NCBI GenBank assembly: GCA_018604165.1
Contig: CP075895.1
Location: 806,001 to 870,000, forward strand
Reading direction: 5' to 3'
Length of the DNA: 64,000 nucleotides
DNA from: Chitinophagaceae bacterium LGM1
GTDB taxonomy: Bacteria; Bacteroidota; Bacteroidia; Chitinophagales; Chitinophagaceae
A program made the position numbers and the translations under genes. The notes beneath the pieces are model-generated. The model saw only the letters and a list, made by a program, of their open reading frames with translations, ran no database searches and had not been told where the DNA came from. Below, one piece after another: positions 9,562 to 19,507 of this stretch (the stretch's first letter is position 1; every line of letters starts with the position of its first letter).

Positions 9562-10970
9562 TACTTCACCCGCTTATCCAACCAATCACTAACCGTCTGC
9601 AAAGCAAGGGGTGATATTGTTTCTTCAAGTGTACCGTATTCTTGTACTGTACATTTATTGCAGGTTTGGAAGAGGTGGTTGAGACCGGGTAGTTCTTTCA
9701 CGTCGTATTGTTTCGTTTTGCTCTTAGCTAACGATTGTTTTATTCCTTCAAGGTTCGATTTTGGTAGTACTTGCAAATCTTTTTCGCCATTTAGTGCCAG
9801 CACCTTGCAGCTTAGTTTTTGCAGGGTGGGTTGCGGGTCGTATTTGAGGAAGTAGTTGAACCATGCATCATGGTATATTTTCATGAACTCGTTTACAAAT
9901 TTCTTTTCACTCTCAAAGTCAGCAATATCTACCAAGGCTATGGCTTCTTTCGATGCCGTACTCTTCCAAGCTGTTGTTACCTGTATCATTTTGTTTTGCG
10001 CTTCCTCACCGGTTGATGCAGATATGATAGACTGCTCTATACCTCTGTACAACTTACGGTATTCGGCTACTACATTTTCGCCCACACCACCTGCCTGCAT
10101 CACGGCTGCACTCTGGTCTTCCATCAGTTCATAAATCTTAACACCAGGCCCCGCCATCAGTACTATGAAGTCAATGTCTTTTCTCTCTGCAGCTACCATG
10201 GGAGCTATCATACCACCCTCGCTATGCCCCATCATGCCTATCTTTTTTGTGTTTACCTCTTTGCGGGTTTTCAGATAGTCAATAGCTGCATGTGCATCTT
10301 TAGCAAAGTCGGCACTGGTAGCTTTTTTTCTGTCACCAGTTGTTTGTGCTACGCCTCTATCATCCACACGCAATACCACATAACCTTTTTTCGTCAGATA
10401 GTCGGCTATCACTGCAAATGGTTTATGCCCCATCAGTTCTTCATCCCTGTTTTGCGGACCAGAGCCGCTGATGAGCAGCACAGCAGGATATGTTTTACCA
10501 CCAGCTGGTATGGTAATAGTAGCACCATAGCTGATGCTGCCGTCCGCATTTTTAAATGTTACATCTTCGCTCAGATAGCCATACGGTGGCTTGGGTGTTT
10601 GCGGCCTGCTCAGTTCAGTTGGTTTAGCGGTACGCTTCATTACTAATGGCAGTTTCATACCACCTTGTTTCCATACGCCTTTTATCTCATTATCTTTCAG
10701 TAAGCCAGCGTATTGTATGCCAGCATTGCTCAGGTCGAACAGCACACTATCGCCACTCATACTGGTATTGGCAACGGGTATGCCTGTAACACCTTGGTCG
10801 GGGCTATCCATTGTTGCAGATAATTTACCATCTGCTTGTTTTACACGAAATACCAAACGCACTTTCTGCCCTACGTTCATTTCACCTTCCCAACTTCCTA
10901 TTAGGGTGTTTTGTGCGAATGCACTGTATGTGATCAACTGCAATAAGAGGAGTGCTAAGGATTTTTTCAT
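9561..10970 (-). CDS. secreted alpha/beta hydrolase
   Basis: 469 residues with signal peptide MKKSLALLLLQLITYSAFAQ. An N-terminal beta-rich domain (about 21-115, IGSWEGEMNVGQKVRLVFRV) is followed by the alpha/beta hydrolase core. The core has the oxyanion strand AVLLISGSGPQNRD, the nucleophile elbow GHSEGG with Ser, the acid region LALNGEKDLQV and a late His in PGLNHLFQ. It probably hydrolyses ester or peptide bonds in the periplasm or outside; the substrate is unknown. The domain pairing is common in Bacteroidota exported hydrolases. Confidence 0.88.
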   Translation of the reverse strand: MKKSLALLLLQLITYSAFAQNTLIGSWEGEMNVGQKVRLVFRVKQADGKLSATMDSPDQGVTGIPVANTSMSGDSVLFDLSNAGIQYAGLLKDNEIKGVWKQGGMKLPLVMKRTAKPTELSRPQTPKPPYGYLSEDVTFKNADGSISYGATITIPAGGKTYPAVLLISGSGPQNRDEELMGHKPFAVIADYLTKKGYVVLRVDDRGVAQTTGDRKKATSADFAKDAHAAIDYLKTRKEVNTKKIGMMGHSEGGMIAPMVAAERKDIDFIVLMAGPGVKIYELMEDQSAAVMQAGGVGENVVAEYRKLYRGIEQSIISASTGEEAQNKMIQVTTAWKSTASKEAIALVDIADFESEKKFVNEFMKIYHDAWFNYFLKYDPQPTLQKLSCKVLALNGEKDLQVLPKSNLEGIKQSLAKSKTKQYDVKELPGLNHLFQTCNKCTVQEYGTLEETISPLALQTVSDWLDKRVK

Positions 10971-11018
10971 TGTATTGTATTAACACACAATATTAATGCT
11001 TGTTTTTTTCAATACTAA

Positions 11019-11045
11019 AAAAGGCTCACCATAAGCGAGCCTTTT
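11019..11045 (-). terminator. terminator after fbp
   Basis: Stem AAAAGGCTC / GAGCCTTTT with a 9-base loop, 19 bases past the fbp stop. The A run on the left gives a U-tract for the minus strand. Confidence 0.75.
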
Positions 11046-11063
11046 AACAATATATGTGTTGTA

Positions 11064-12086
11064 CTATGCTACGGGCGTGGCTGCATTTTCAAACTCCAAT
11101 GCTTTCTCTACCATATTTTTTGACCCTATGTAGATGGGAACACGTTGGTGTAATTCCGTAGGCGTTACTTCCAACACAGTGCTATAACCTGTGCTAGCCA
11201 AACCACCTGCTGCCTCTACAAGGAAAGCCATCGGGTTGCACTCGTATTGTAAACGTAGCTTGCCGTTGGGGTTGCTCTTATCTGCCGGATACATAAAGAT
11301 GCCCCCTTTGATGAGGGTGCGGTGCATATCGGCTACCATACTGCCTATATAGCGTTGAGAATACGGGCGGCCTTCTTCCTTGTTGTTTTCCATACAGTAG
11401 TTCAGGAAGTTTTTAGTGCCATCATGATACTTCACTGTATTACCCTGATTGATAGAATATATCTTTCCTTTTTCAGGGCATTTCATATTAGGATGACTCA
11501 GGCAAAACTCACCAATAGACGGCTCGAGTGTAAAGCCGTTAATACTTGCTTTAGTAGCATATACCAGCATGGTGCTGCTGCCATATATCACATAACCTGC
11601 TGCCATCAGTTTATTGCCCGGTTGCAGAAAATCTGCTGCAGTACATGGTTTGCCTAATTCGCTAGCACGACGGTAGATAGAAAATATGGTGCCTATCGGC
11701 GCATTCACATCTATATTAGAAGAGCCATCCAGCGGGTCGAACAGTACAACGTATTTTGAATTGACAGACCACTCATCGTTGAAACTGATGAAGTCGTCAT
11801 TTTCTTCAGATGCTATACCTGCGCAGTCGGCACTGTTTTGTAGTACGTTTATCAGTGTTTCGTCTGCATATATATCCAGCTTCATTTGTTCCTCGCCCTG
11901 CACATTGGTAGCACCGTGCTTGCCCAGTATGTCAACAAGGCCAGCCTTCAGTACTTGTTTATTTATCAGTTTGCAGGCAAGGCCTATATCCCTCAACAAG
12001 GCAGAGAGTTCGCCCGTAGCTTGCGGAAATTTTCTTGTTTCGCGGATGGTGAACTCATCCAACGTCATCAATTTTTTCGGATTCAT
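11064..12086 (-). CDS. fbp: class 1 fructose-1,6-bisphosphatase
   Basis: 340 residues. Key motifs are the metal-site EEN (ASEENDDF), FDPLDGSSNIDVNAPIGTIFSIY, the YGSSTMLVY strand and NPMAFLVEAAGG near the C-terminus. It removes the 1-phosphate from fructose 1,6-bisphosphate in gluconeogenesis. The -7 element TATCTTTG at 12098-12091 ends 4 bases before the ATG at 12086, implying a leaderless mRNA. If the true transcript start is slightly further in, Met7 (12068) is the alternative start. Divergent from corA; transcribed alone. Confidence 0.97.
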   Translation of the reverse strand: MNPKKLMTLDEFTIRETRKFPQATGELSALLRDIGLACKLINKQVLKAGLVDILGKHGATNVQGEEQMKLDIYADETLINVLQNSADCAGIASEENDDFISFNDEWSVNSKYVVLFDPLDGSSNIDVNAPIGTIFSIYRRASELGKPCTAADFLQPGNKLMAAGYVIYGSSTMLVYATKASINGFTLEPSIGEFCLSHPNMKCPEKGKIYSINQGNTVKYHDGTKNFLNYCMENNKEEGRPYSQRYIGSMVADMHRTLIKGGIFMYPADKSNPNGKLRLQYECNPMAFLVEAAGGLASTGYSTVLEVTPTELHQRVPIYIGSKNMVEKALEFENAATPVA

Positions 12087-12215
12087 GCAGCAAAGATAAA
12101 GCCCATGTGCGCACCCTCAAAGCATAAGAAAATATATTTTATTATATGTATCTCTTGCAGAAAAGACCTAGCATTTACAGCCTGCTACAGGCAGGGATTT
12201 ATAAGGGGCTTTTAT

Positions 12216-12223
12216 TACCTTTG
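12216..12223 (+). promoter_or_regulatory. -7 element upstream of corA
   Basis: TACCTTTG matches TAnnTTTG exactly, 32 bases before the corA ATG. No clear TTTG box was found at the -33 position. Confidence 0.45.
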
Positions 12224-12255
12224 AAATACATTTTTAAACACCCCCTGCCGGAGCA

Positions 12256-13197
12256 ATGGTTCAATACTTCAAAAACATCAACCGCCAGACGCTGGAAATA
12301 CAGCAACCAGAGGGTGCCAACTGGATAAATGTTACGCCGCCCTTTCAGGAAAACGAGATTGACAACCTCTCTCGCTCCCTTACTATACCGCGCGATTTAC
12401 TGACCGATACACTGGATATTGAAGAGCGTGCCCGTTACGAAATTGAAGACGGTGTAAAACTCATCATCCTTAAAACACCTGTTGACAATAAATCGCTCAA
12501 CGAGGGCGATGCTGATTATGTTACCATCCCCATATCCATCATCATCAATGAGCGCAATCAGGTAGTAACGGTCAACTCTTTTGAAAATGTAGCCATCCGC
12601 CGCTTCTTGAATACGTTTGCCAAACGCCACCCCGAACGCCCCAACATGATGGTGCTGAAGATTTTTGAGAAAGTGGTGATGGACTTTATGGAGGTGTTGA
12701 AAGAAATAAACCACAGCCGCAATATACTGGAGCAAAAACTATACGACAGCAACCGTAACGAGGAATTGCTGTACCTGATGCGTGTGCAAAAAAGCCTTGT
12801 ATATTTTGTTACCGCATTGCGTAGTAATGAGTTGCTGCTGATGAAAATGGAACGTACCAACTTTCTGCATTGCGATGAAGAAGAGCGTGAGTTTTTGGGC
12901 GATTTGATAGTAGAGTTTTCGCAAGCCTTGGAGATGGCAAATACATATACCAACATCCTTAGCAGTACGATGGATGCTTTTGCCAGCATCATCAACAATA
13001 ACATGAACCTTGTTATTAAACGCCTCACCAGCATCACGATTATGATTTCAATACCTACGCTTATAGCCAGTTTGTTTGGTATGAACGTAGAGATACCTTT
13101 CGCGCATGGTACGTACAGCTTCTACCTGCCTATACTGATAGCCCTGCTGGTATCTGTACTGGTGGTATTTTACTTCAATAAGAAGCGCTGGTTTTGA
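12256..13197 (+). CDS. corA: CorA-family magnesium/divalent-cation transporter
   Basis: 313 residues. A large N-terminal cytoplasmic domain, a long stalk helix (RNILEQKLYDSNRNEELLYLM onward) and two C-terminal membrane helices. The pore signature GMN is in SLFGMNVEIP at the end of the first helix, and the C-terminus is basic (FYFNKKRWF). CorA forms an inner-membrane homopentamer importing Mg2+ (also Co2+/Ni2+). The last base of its TGA is the A of the next gene's ATG, so the nudix gene is translationally coupled. Confidence 0.93.
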   Translation: MVQYFKNINRQTLEIQQPEGANWINVTPPFQENEIDNLSRSLTIPRDLLTDTLDIEERARYEIEDGVKLIILKTPVDNKSLNEGDADYVTIPISIIINERNQVVTVNSFENVAIRRFLNTFAKRHPERPNMMVLKIFEKVVMDFMEVLKEINHSRNILEQKLYDSNRNEELLYLMRVQKSLVYFVTALRSNELLLMKMERTNFLHCDEEEREFLGDLIVEFSQALEMANTYTNILSSTMDAFASIINNNMNLVIKRLTSITIMISIPTLIASLFGMNVEIPFAHGTYSFYLPILIALLVSVLVVFYFNKKRWF

Positions 13198-13610
13198 TGC
13201 AGGTCGCCAAACGTTTCAATATACGGGTCTATGGTTTGTGGCTGCACAACGGGCAGGTGCTGGTAAATGAAGAACTGATACGTGGGCGAAAAGTCATTAA
13301 GTTTCCAGGTGGTGGGTTGGATTGGGGCGAGGGTACTATAGCCTGCCTGCAACGCGAATGGATGGAAGAACTGAATCTTGAGATTGAAGTTCTTTCACAT
13401 TTTTATACAACAGACTTTTTTCAGCCATCTGCTTTTGATGATTCGCAAGTCATCAGTATTTACTACCTCGTTCGTAGCGATGCAACGGCTGCCATCACCA
13501 ACAACGTACCCGAAGAACGCACCTACTGGCTATCCTTAAGCGATATTAATGATGATACTTTTACCCTGCCGATAGATAAAGTGGTGGGGAAGATGCTGAT
13601 AGGTAAGTAA
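13197..13610 (+). CDS. NUDIX hydrolase
   Basis: 137 residues from the ATG at 13197, which overlaps the corA stop by one base; the in-frame TTG three bases earlier is less likely. The nudix helix reads GGGLDWGEGTIACLQREWMEEL, fitting Gx5Ex7REUxEExGU except that the late Gly is Asn. The catalytic REXXEE glutamates are intact. The family hydrolyses nucleoside diphosphates linked to another moiety; the substrate cannot be told. Overlap with corA suggests one operon. Confidence 0.88.
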   Translation: MQVAKRFNIRVYGLWLHNGQVLVNEELIRGRKVIKFPGGGLDWGEGTIACLQREWMEELNLEIEVLSHFYTTDFFQPSAFDDSQVISIYYLVRSDATAAITNNVPEERTYWLSLSDINDDTFTLPIDKVVGKMLIGK

Positions 13611-13613
13611 CCT

Positions 13614-15254
13614 TTAAGGCATAGCAGCTATTAATCGTTTAGTATAATCGTGATGCGGTTGTTGTAATACTTGTGTAGCATCGCCCGCTTCTACAATATG
13701 CCCTGCCTGCATCACCATTACTCGGTGGCTGATGTAGTGTACTACGTTCAGGTCGTGAGAGATGAAGAGGTAGGTTAGGTTGAATTCTCTTTGCAAGTCT
13801 TTCAGCAGATTCAGTATCTGTGCTTGTACACTTACGTCCAGTGCAGATACACTCTCATCACATATCAGCAGTTGCGGGCGTAGCGCCAATGCACGCGCAA
13901 TTCCTATGCGCTGTCGTTGCCCCCCGCTAAACTGGTGGGCATAACGCTTCATACTATCGGCAGGTAGCTGCACCATATCCAGCAGGCGTTGTGCTTCTTT
14001 TTTCAATTCGCTGTGTGGTACTATACTGTGCGTACGCATAGGTTCCATCAGCATATCACCAACCGTCATGCGTGGATTGAGTGATGCGTAGGGGTCTTGA
14101 AATATCATCTGTATCTGCCTGCGTATGCGCACCCATTCTTTTTGCGGTAGGGTGGCAAGGTCTTCGTTATTGAAGACGATTTGCCCCTCGTGTACAGGCA
14201 ATAAACCCATCAGGCTGCGGCTGATGGTACTTTTGCCGCAACCGCTTTCGCCTACCAAGCCCAGTACTTCGCCACGCTTCAGTTCAAAGCTTACATCATC
14301 CACTGCTTTGAAATAGTTGACAGGTCTGCCCAGCCAGTCTTTGTTTTCGGTGAACCATACGCGCAGGTTGTTTACTTGCAGCATCGTATTGCCAATGGGG
14401 GCATCTGTATTATAAATAGTTGCAGGTGGTTCGTCCTGCAAAAAATCTGCTACTATGGGCAGGCGTTTTCCTTTATTATTTGCGTTGGGCTTGCAAGCCA
14501 GCAGTGCTTTGGTATAAGCATGTTGCGGGTTGTGCAATACATGGGCAGCGTTACCATATTCCATCACTTCCCCTTTGTACATCACAAGCACATCATCTGC
14601 TATTTGTGCTGCGAGCGACAGGTCGTGCGTAATGAATATCATGGCAGTGTGGTGTTCTGCCTGTAGTTCTTTCATCAACGCTATCACTTCTTGCTGCACA
14701 GTAACATCTAATGCGGTAGTAGGCTCATCTGCAATCAATAGCACAGGGTTGTTGCACATAGCCATCGCAATCATCACCCGCTGTTTCTGACCGCCCGATA
14801 GTTGGTGCGGATAGCGCTCGTACAGTTTTTCGGGGTTGGGTAGCTGCACTTTGCACAGCCAGTCTATGGCTTGTTGTTTGGCAGTGGCTTTGTCTATTGA
14901 CTGGTGTGTAAGCATGGCTTCTGCCAGTTGCTTGCCTATTTTCATTACAGGGTTCAGCGAGCTCATAGGCTCTTGAAAGACCATGCCCATCGCTTTGCCA
15001 CGTAGCTGCTGCCACAATGCATTGTTGGCATCAGAAAGGTTATGTTCTTGTAATTGCAAATTGCCTTGCACTCTCGCCTCTTTGGGCAATAAGCCCATCA
15101 ACGATAATGCAGTAAGCGATTTGCCACTACCACTCTCGCCCACAATAGCCAACGTTTTGCCCTGCTCAATAGCAAATGAAATGCCATTGACGGCGATAAA
15201 ATCGCCAAAGGATATTTTGAGGTTAGCGGCTTGTATGATGTGGTTTGTGTTCAA
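13614..15254 (-). CDS. dual-ATPase ABC protein of oligopeptide/nickel type (YejF/GsiA-like)
   Basis: 546 residues with two complete ABC domains in tandem. Domain 1 has Walker A GESGSGKS (about 39-46), signature LSGGQKQRV and Walker B LLIADEPTTALD. Domain 2 has GESGCGKST, FSGGQRQRIGIARAL and LLICDESVSALD. The linker carries the oligo_HPY-like stretch HAYTKALLACKP used by peptide importers. It would energise an inner-membrane dipeptide/oligopeptide importer, but no permease or binding-protein genes are nearby. Three bases separate its stop from the next upstream gene's stop region, and it is 4 bases from the nudix stop (convergent). Confidence 0.92.
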   Translation of the reverse strand: MNTNHIIQAANLKISFGDFIAVNGISFAIEQGKTLAIVGESGSGKSLTALSLMGLLPKEARVQGNLQLQEHNLSDANNALWQQLRGKAMGMVFQEPMSSLNPVMKIGKQLAEAMLTHQSIDKATAKQQAIDWLCKVQLPNPEKLYERYPHQLSGGQKQRVMIAMAMCNNPVLLIADEPTTALDVTVQQEVIALMKELQAEHHTAMIFITHDLSLAAQIADDVLVMYKGEVMEYGNAAHVLHNPQHAYTKALLACKPNANNKGKRLPIVADFLQDEPPATIYNTDAPIGNTMLQVNNLRVWFTENKDWLGRPVNYFKAVDDVSFELKRGEVLGLVGESGCGKSTISRSLMGLLPVHEGQIVFNNEDLATLPQKEWVRIRRQIQMIFQDPYASLNPRMTVGDMLMEPMRTHSIVPHSELKKEAQRLLDMVQLPADSMKRYAHQFSGGQRQRIGIARALALRPQLLICDESVSALDVSVQAQILNLLKDLQREFNLTYLFISHDLNVVHYISHRVMVMQAGHIVEAGDATQVLQQPHHDYTKRLIAAMP

Positions 15255-15257
15255 TAT

Positions 15258-16028
15258 TTAAAACTTCAAATGCTTTACTGTATGCCCGTTGTTGATGAGT
15301 TGTTTCAGTGAGTCTATGCCTATGCTCAGGTGGGCATCTACGTATTTTTTGGTAACGCGCGTATCGCTAGCGGCTGTTTTTACACCCTCGGGTATCATCG
15401 GTTGGTCGGACACGAGGAGCAATGCACCTGTTGGTATTTTGTTGTAAAAGCCAACTGAAAAAATAGTGGCGGTTTCCATATCTATAGCCATAGCGCGTAT
15501 GCGGCGCAGGTATTCTTTAAAGTCTTCATCATGCTCCCACACGCGGCGGTTGGTAGTATATACACTACCCGTCCAGTAGTCGCGGGCATGGTCGCGGATG
15601 GTGGTAGATATGGCTTTCTGCAAGGCAAATGCAGGTAGGGCAGGTACTTCGGGCGGAAAGTAATCGTTGCTCGTACCCTCGCCCCGTATAGCGGCAATGG
15701 GCAGTATCAGGTCGCCCACTTTATTTTTCTTCTTCAATCCGCCACACTTACCGAGAAACAACACTGCTTTGGGCTCAATGGCTTTCAGTAAGTCCATCAT
15801 GGTAGCGGCACTGGCACTACCCATACCAAAGTTGATGATGGTAATACCGTCGGCAGTAGCGCAGGGCATCGGCTTATCAGCACCCACAACTTTTACATTG
15901 TGCATCTCTGCAAAGCGGGTAACATAATTGCTGAAATTGCAGAGCAGTATATATTGCCCGAAGTCTTTCAACGCCATGCCCGTATAGCGTGGCAGCCAGT
16001 TCCGTACAATCTCGTCTTTCGTCTTCAT
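15258..16028 (-). CDS. amn: AMP nucleosidase
   Basis: 256 residues. It resembles the Bacteroidota-type AMP nucleosidase of the PNP/UDP phosphorylase superfamily: TADGITIINFGMGSASAATMMDL, LFLGKCGGLKKKN, the GEGTSNDYFPPEVPALP loop, and AIDMETATIFSVG. It cleaves AMP to adenine and ribose 5-phosphate, regulating the adenylate pool. I use ATG 16028 (MKTKDEIVRNWLPRY), which aligns with the family start; the longer frame to 16112 adds an atypical 28-residue extension. The dual-ATPase gene follows after 3 bases, so they are probably co-transcribed. Confidence 0.92.
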   Translation of the reverse strand: MKTKDEIVRNWLPRYTGMALKDFGQYILLCNFSNYVTRFAEMHNVKVVGADKPMPCATADGITIINFGMGSASAATMMDLLKAIEPKAVLFLGKCGGLKKKNKVGDLILPIAAIRGEGTSNDYFPPEVPALPAFALQKAISTTIRDHARDYWTGSVYTTNRRVWEHDEDFKEYLRRIRAMAIDMETATIFSVGFYNKIPTGALLLVSDQPMIPEGVKTAASDTRVTKKYVDAHLSIGIDSLKQLINNGHTVKHLKF

Positions 16029-16144
16029 CTTACTTAAAGTTACGAAATATGCCACAGACAAGACAGCTATGGATTTGTTATAAAATTGTAGTGATATTTG
16101 GCAGCATTGCATGAAAGCAGGGCTATTTTGTATTTTGCCGCACT

Positions 16145-16540
16145 ATGCTGATGAAGATTATCAATGGTTTTTTCGCGCTGCTGTTTATACTATCCGCCGC
16201 ATTGCAGTACAACGACCCCGACCCGTATGTATGGATGCCTTTGTACCTGACGGGTGCCTATTTGTGCATACAGGCCATTAGGGGGCGTTACCCACGTGTG
16301 TTGTATGTGGTAGCTATGTGTGTGTATGCAGTATATGCATTGTACCTGATGTTTGACACTACGGGTGTGCTGAACTGGTTTAATAAGCATGACGCGGAAA
16401 ATATTGCACAAAGCATGAAGGCTACGAAGCCCTATATAGAGGAAACCCGAGAATTCTTCGGGCTGGTATTGCTGATGCTGGTATTGGGTTTGAATATGCT
16501 AATGTTCGGGTGGAAGAGTAAGAGAAAAAAACATGCGTAA
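16145..16540 (+). CDS. TMEM220-family membrane protein
   Basis: 131 residues with four hydrophobic segments (about 5-20, 28-46, 51-69 and 105-122). The hallmark ALQYNDPDPYVWMPLYL after the first helix is that of the transmembrane-220 family, found in animals and in Bacteroidota. No biochemical function is established. The C-terminus is strongly basic (WKSKRKKHA), probably cytoplasmic. It stands alone between amn (divergent) and uvrA. Confidence 0.8.
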   Translation: MLMKIINGFFALLFILSAALQYNDPDPYVWMPLYLTGAYLCIQAIRGRYPRVLYVVAMCVYAVYALYLMFDTTGVLNWFNKHDAENIAQSMKATKPYIEETREFFGLVLLMLVLGLNMLMFGWKSKRKKHA

Positions 16541-16603
16541 AGCGTATATACATACATAAAAAACACCTATCCGTCAACTAAACCATCTACCAACTGTTAT
16601 CAT

Positions 16604-16611
16604 TAGATTTG
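16604..16611 (+). promoter_or_regulatory. -7 element of uvrA
   Basis: TAGATTTG, an exact TAnnTTTG, ends 11 bases before the uvrA ATG, giving a leader of only about 6-7 bases if the start point is 4-5 bases beyond the G. Confidence 0.5.
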
Positions 16612-16622
16612 CTTTCTCTCTT

Positions 16623-19445
16623 ATGGCAAAGAAAGTAACCACATTAAGCAACGAATTATATACTTCTATGCAAGCGTCCTTGCTTGCACAAGATGACAGC
16701 ATCTTCATCAAAGGGGCGCGTATGCACAACCTGAAGAATGTAGATGTAGCCATCCCGCGCAACAAATTGGTAGTGGTAACAGGTGTGAGTGGCAGTGGCA
16801 AAAGCAGCCTGACGATGGATACCCTCTTTGCGGAAGGGCAACGCCGCTATGCAGAGAGCCTGAGTGCATACGCCCGTCAGTTTCTGATGCGGATGGACAA
16901 ACCCGATGTAGATTATATACGCGGTATATGCCCTGCCATTGCCATAGAGCAGAAAGTTACCACCCGCACACCACGCAGCACCGTCGGTAGTATGACGGAG
17001 ATATACGATTATCTGCGCCTGCTTTTTGCTCGTGTGGGTAAAACCTATTCGCCAGTAAGTGGCAACGAAGTGAAGAAAGACAGTGTAAGTGATGTGGTGG
17101 ATTATGTGCAGAAACTGGCACACGGAGCTAAAGTACAAATCATAGTACCACTCGTAACCCGCTATGGGCGTAGCGTGAATGAGGAACTGAACATACTGCT
17201 GCAAAAAGGTTTCAGCCGTGTACATGCCAAAGGCGAAGACAAACCGATACGCATAGAAGAAGTACTGAGTGGGGATGTAACATTGCCCAAGAAAGATATT
17301 TATCTGCTGATAGACCGCATCGTTACCAAAGAATTTGATGAAGACGACCTGCACCGCTTGGCGGATAGTATCCAAACCGCTTTTTACGAAAGTGAGGGGG
17401 AATGTACGCTGGAAATAGATGGTAAGAAGATGATGCACTTCAACAACCGCTTTGAGGCGGATGGTATGGTGTTTGAAGAGCCAACGCCCAACCTGTTTTC
17501 GTTCAACAATCCGTATGGTGCATGCCCGCAATGCGAGGGCTTTGGTATGGTGTTGGGGTTGGACGAAGACTTGGTAATACCCGACAAGCGATTGAGCGTG
17601 TATGAAGGAGCAGTAGCCCCTTGGAAAGGGGAGAAGATGGGCGAGTGGTTGCAATCTTTTATACGCACGGCAGTGAAGTATGATTTCCCTATCCACAAAC
17701 CCATCATGGAATTGAACGAGAGCGAACTGGAACTATTGTGGCAAGGAAACAGTAAAGTAAACGGCATCCGCGATTTCTTTACGATGGTAGAGCAGAACCT
17801 TTACAAAGTACAGTATCGGGTATTGCAGGCACGTTACAGAGGGCGTACTACCTGCCCCAGTTGCAGGGGTATGCGCTTGCGCAAAGAAGCGTTTTATGTA
17901 AAGATAGCGGACCATCACATCGGCAACCTGATGCTGATGCCATCTGCCGACCTGGCACAGTGGTTTGATAAACTGAAGCTGAACGAACATGATGCGCAAA
18001 TAGCCAAACGCATACTGATAGAAATACACCAACGCCTGAAAACATTGCTGGATGTAGGGCTAGGCTACCTGACGCTGAACCGCCTTGCCAATACGCTGAG
18101 TGGTGGCGAGAGCCAGCGCATACAGCTTACTAAGTTTTTGGGCAGCAACCTGACTGACTCGCTCTACATACTTGACGAGCCCAGTATTGGCTTGCACAGC
18201 CGCGATACAGAGCGTTTGATAAACGTGCTGAAACACCTGCGCGACCTTGGCAATACAGTAGTAGTAGTAGAGCACGATGAGATGATGATGCGCGAGGCAG
18301 ACTATATAATAGACATGGGTCCACTTGCCAGTCACTTGGGTGGAGAGGTGGTAGCTGCCGGTCCATACAAGGAATTGATAAAAAATAAGATGAGCCTTAC
18401 CGGGCTATACCTGAGTGGTGCTATGCAGATAGAAACTCCTGCTACTAAACGCCAGCCCAAAGGCAGCATACGATTAGAGGGCTGCCGACAGCACAATCTG
18501 AAAGATGTGAATGTAGATTTTCCACTGAATGTGATGTGTGTGGTAACCGGGGTGAGTGGTAGCGGTAAAACAACGCTGGTAAAATCTACCTTGTACCCTG
18601 CGCTGATGAAACATTTTGGCGAGGGGGTAGAGCGACCGGGCATACACAAATTCTTAGGTGGCGATATTAATAAGATAGCCCATGTAGAAATGATAGACCA
18701 GAACCCGATTGGTAAATCATCGCGCAGCAACCCTGTTACCTATATCAAAGCATGGGACGAAGTGCGCAAGCTGTTTGCCAAACAACAGCTATCAAAAATG
18801 CGTGGCTTTGCGGAGAAACATTTTTCTTTCAATACAGATGGCGGGCGTTGCGATACCTGCAAGGGTGAGGGTGAGGTGATTGTGGAGATGCAGTTTCTGG
18901 CAGATGTACACCTGCTATGCGAAAGCTGCAAGGGCAAACGTTTTAAAGACGAAGTGCTGGAAGTAACCTACCGCACCAAGAGTGTATTTGATGTACTGGA
19001 AATGAGTGTGGACGAAGCCATCGAATTTTTTAAAGACGAAAAGAAAATAGCATCTGCCCTGCAACCGTTGAGCGATGTGGGTTTAGGATATGTAAAACTA
19101 GGGCAGAGTAGCGATACCCTGAGTGGTGGTGAGGCACAGCGTGTAAAACTGGCATCGTTCCTAGGTAAGGGAGCAGCGAAAGAAAAAGTCTTGTTCATAT
19201 TCGACGAGCCTACAACGGGTTTGCATTTTCACGACATCAAAAAACTGCTCGGCTCTTTTGATGCACTGATAGAACAAGGGCATAGCATCCTGGTAATAGA
19301 ACACAACACCGATGTAATAAAATGTGCCGACTGGGTAATAGATATGGGCCCGGAAGGTGGTGCAGGCGGCGGCCAACTACTCTATGCAGGCCCACCCGAA
19401 GGCTTGAAGAAAGTAAAGGAAAGCTATACGGGGAAGTATATTTAA
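16623..19445 (+). CDS. uvrA: excinuclease ABC subunit A
   Basis: 940 residues, normal length. It has two ABC modules: Walker A GVSGSGKSS (54-62) and GVSGSGKTT (about residue 640), and signatures NTLSGGESQRIQL and DTLSGGEAQRVKL. Zinc-module cysteine pairs are CPQCEGFG, CPSCRG, and CDTCKG with CESCKG. The N-terminal DTLFAEGQRRYAESLSAYARQFL stretch is conserved. UvrA dimers scan DNA for bulky lesions and load UvrB in nucleotide excision repair. Length and the UvrB-binding region PRSTVGSMTEIYDYLR favour true UvrA over the UvrA2 class. Monocistronic. Confidence 0.96.
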   Translation: MAKKVTTLSNELYTSMQASLLAQDDSIFIKGARMHNLKNVDVAIPRNKLVVVTGVSGSGKSSLTMDTLFAEGQRRYAESLSAYARQFLMRMDKPDVDYIRGICPAIAIEQKVTTRTPRSTVGSMTEIYDYLRLLFARVGKTYSPVSGNEVKKDSVSDVVDYVQKLAHGAKVQIIVPLVTRYGRSVNEELNILLQKGFSRVHAKGEDKPIRIEEVLSGDVTLPKKDIYLLIDRIVTKEFDEDDLHRLADSIQTAFYESEGECTLEIDGKKMMHFNNRFEADGMVFEEPTPNLFSFNNPYGACPQCEGFGMVLGLDEDLVIPDKRLSVYEGAVAPWKGEKMGEWLQSFIRTAVKYDFPIHKPIMELNESELELLWQGNSKVNGIRDFFTMVEQNLYKVQYRVLQARYRGRTTCPSCRGMRLRKEAFYVKIADHHIGNLMLMPSADLAQWFDKLKLNEHDAQIAKRILIEIHQRLKTLLDVGLGYLTLNRLANTLSGGESQRIQLTKFLGSNLTDSLYILDEPSIGLHSRDTERLINVLKHLRDLGNTVVVVEHDEMMMREADYIIDMGPLASHLGGEVVAAGPYKELIKNKMSLTGLYLSGAMQIETPATKRQPKGSIRLEGCRQHNLKDVNVDFPLNVMCVVTGVSGSGKTTLVKSTLYPALMKHFGEGVERPGIHKFLGGDINKIAHVEMIDQNPIGKSSRSNPVTYIKAWDEVRKLFAKQQLSKMRGFAEKHFSFNTDGGRCDTCKGEGEVIVEMQFLADVHLLCESCKGKRFKDEVLEVTYRTKSVFDVLEMSVDEAIEFFKDEKKIASALQPLSDVGLGYVKLGQSSDTLSGGEAQRVKLASFLGKGAAKEKVLFIFDEPTTGLHFHDIKKLLGSFDALIEQGHSILVIEHNTDVIKCADWVIDMGPEGGAGGGQLLYAGPPEGLKKVKESYTGKYI

Positions 19446-19507
19446 TTTTTTTAATACAATATGGAAACACTTAATAATAATAAAGACTCTCCATAAACAT
19501 TTCTATT

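Noticed and set aside
13614-15254. Complete peptide-import operon
   Set aside because: Only the dual ATPase is present; the neighbours are amn and a nudix gene, with no permease or binding protein.
16623-19445. uvrA as the UvrA2 resistance-type paralogue
   Set aside because: The 940-residue length, retained UvrB-interaction region and full zinc modules fit canonical UvrA.
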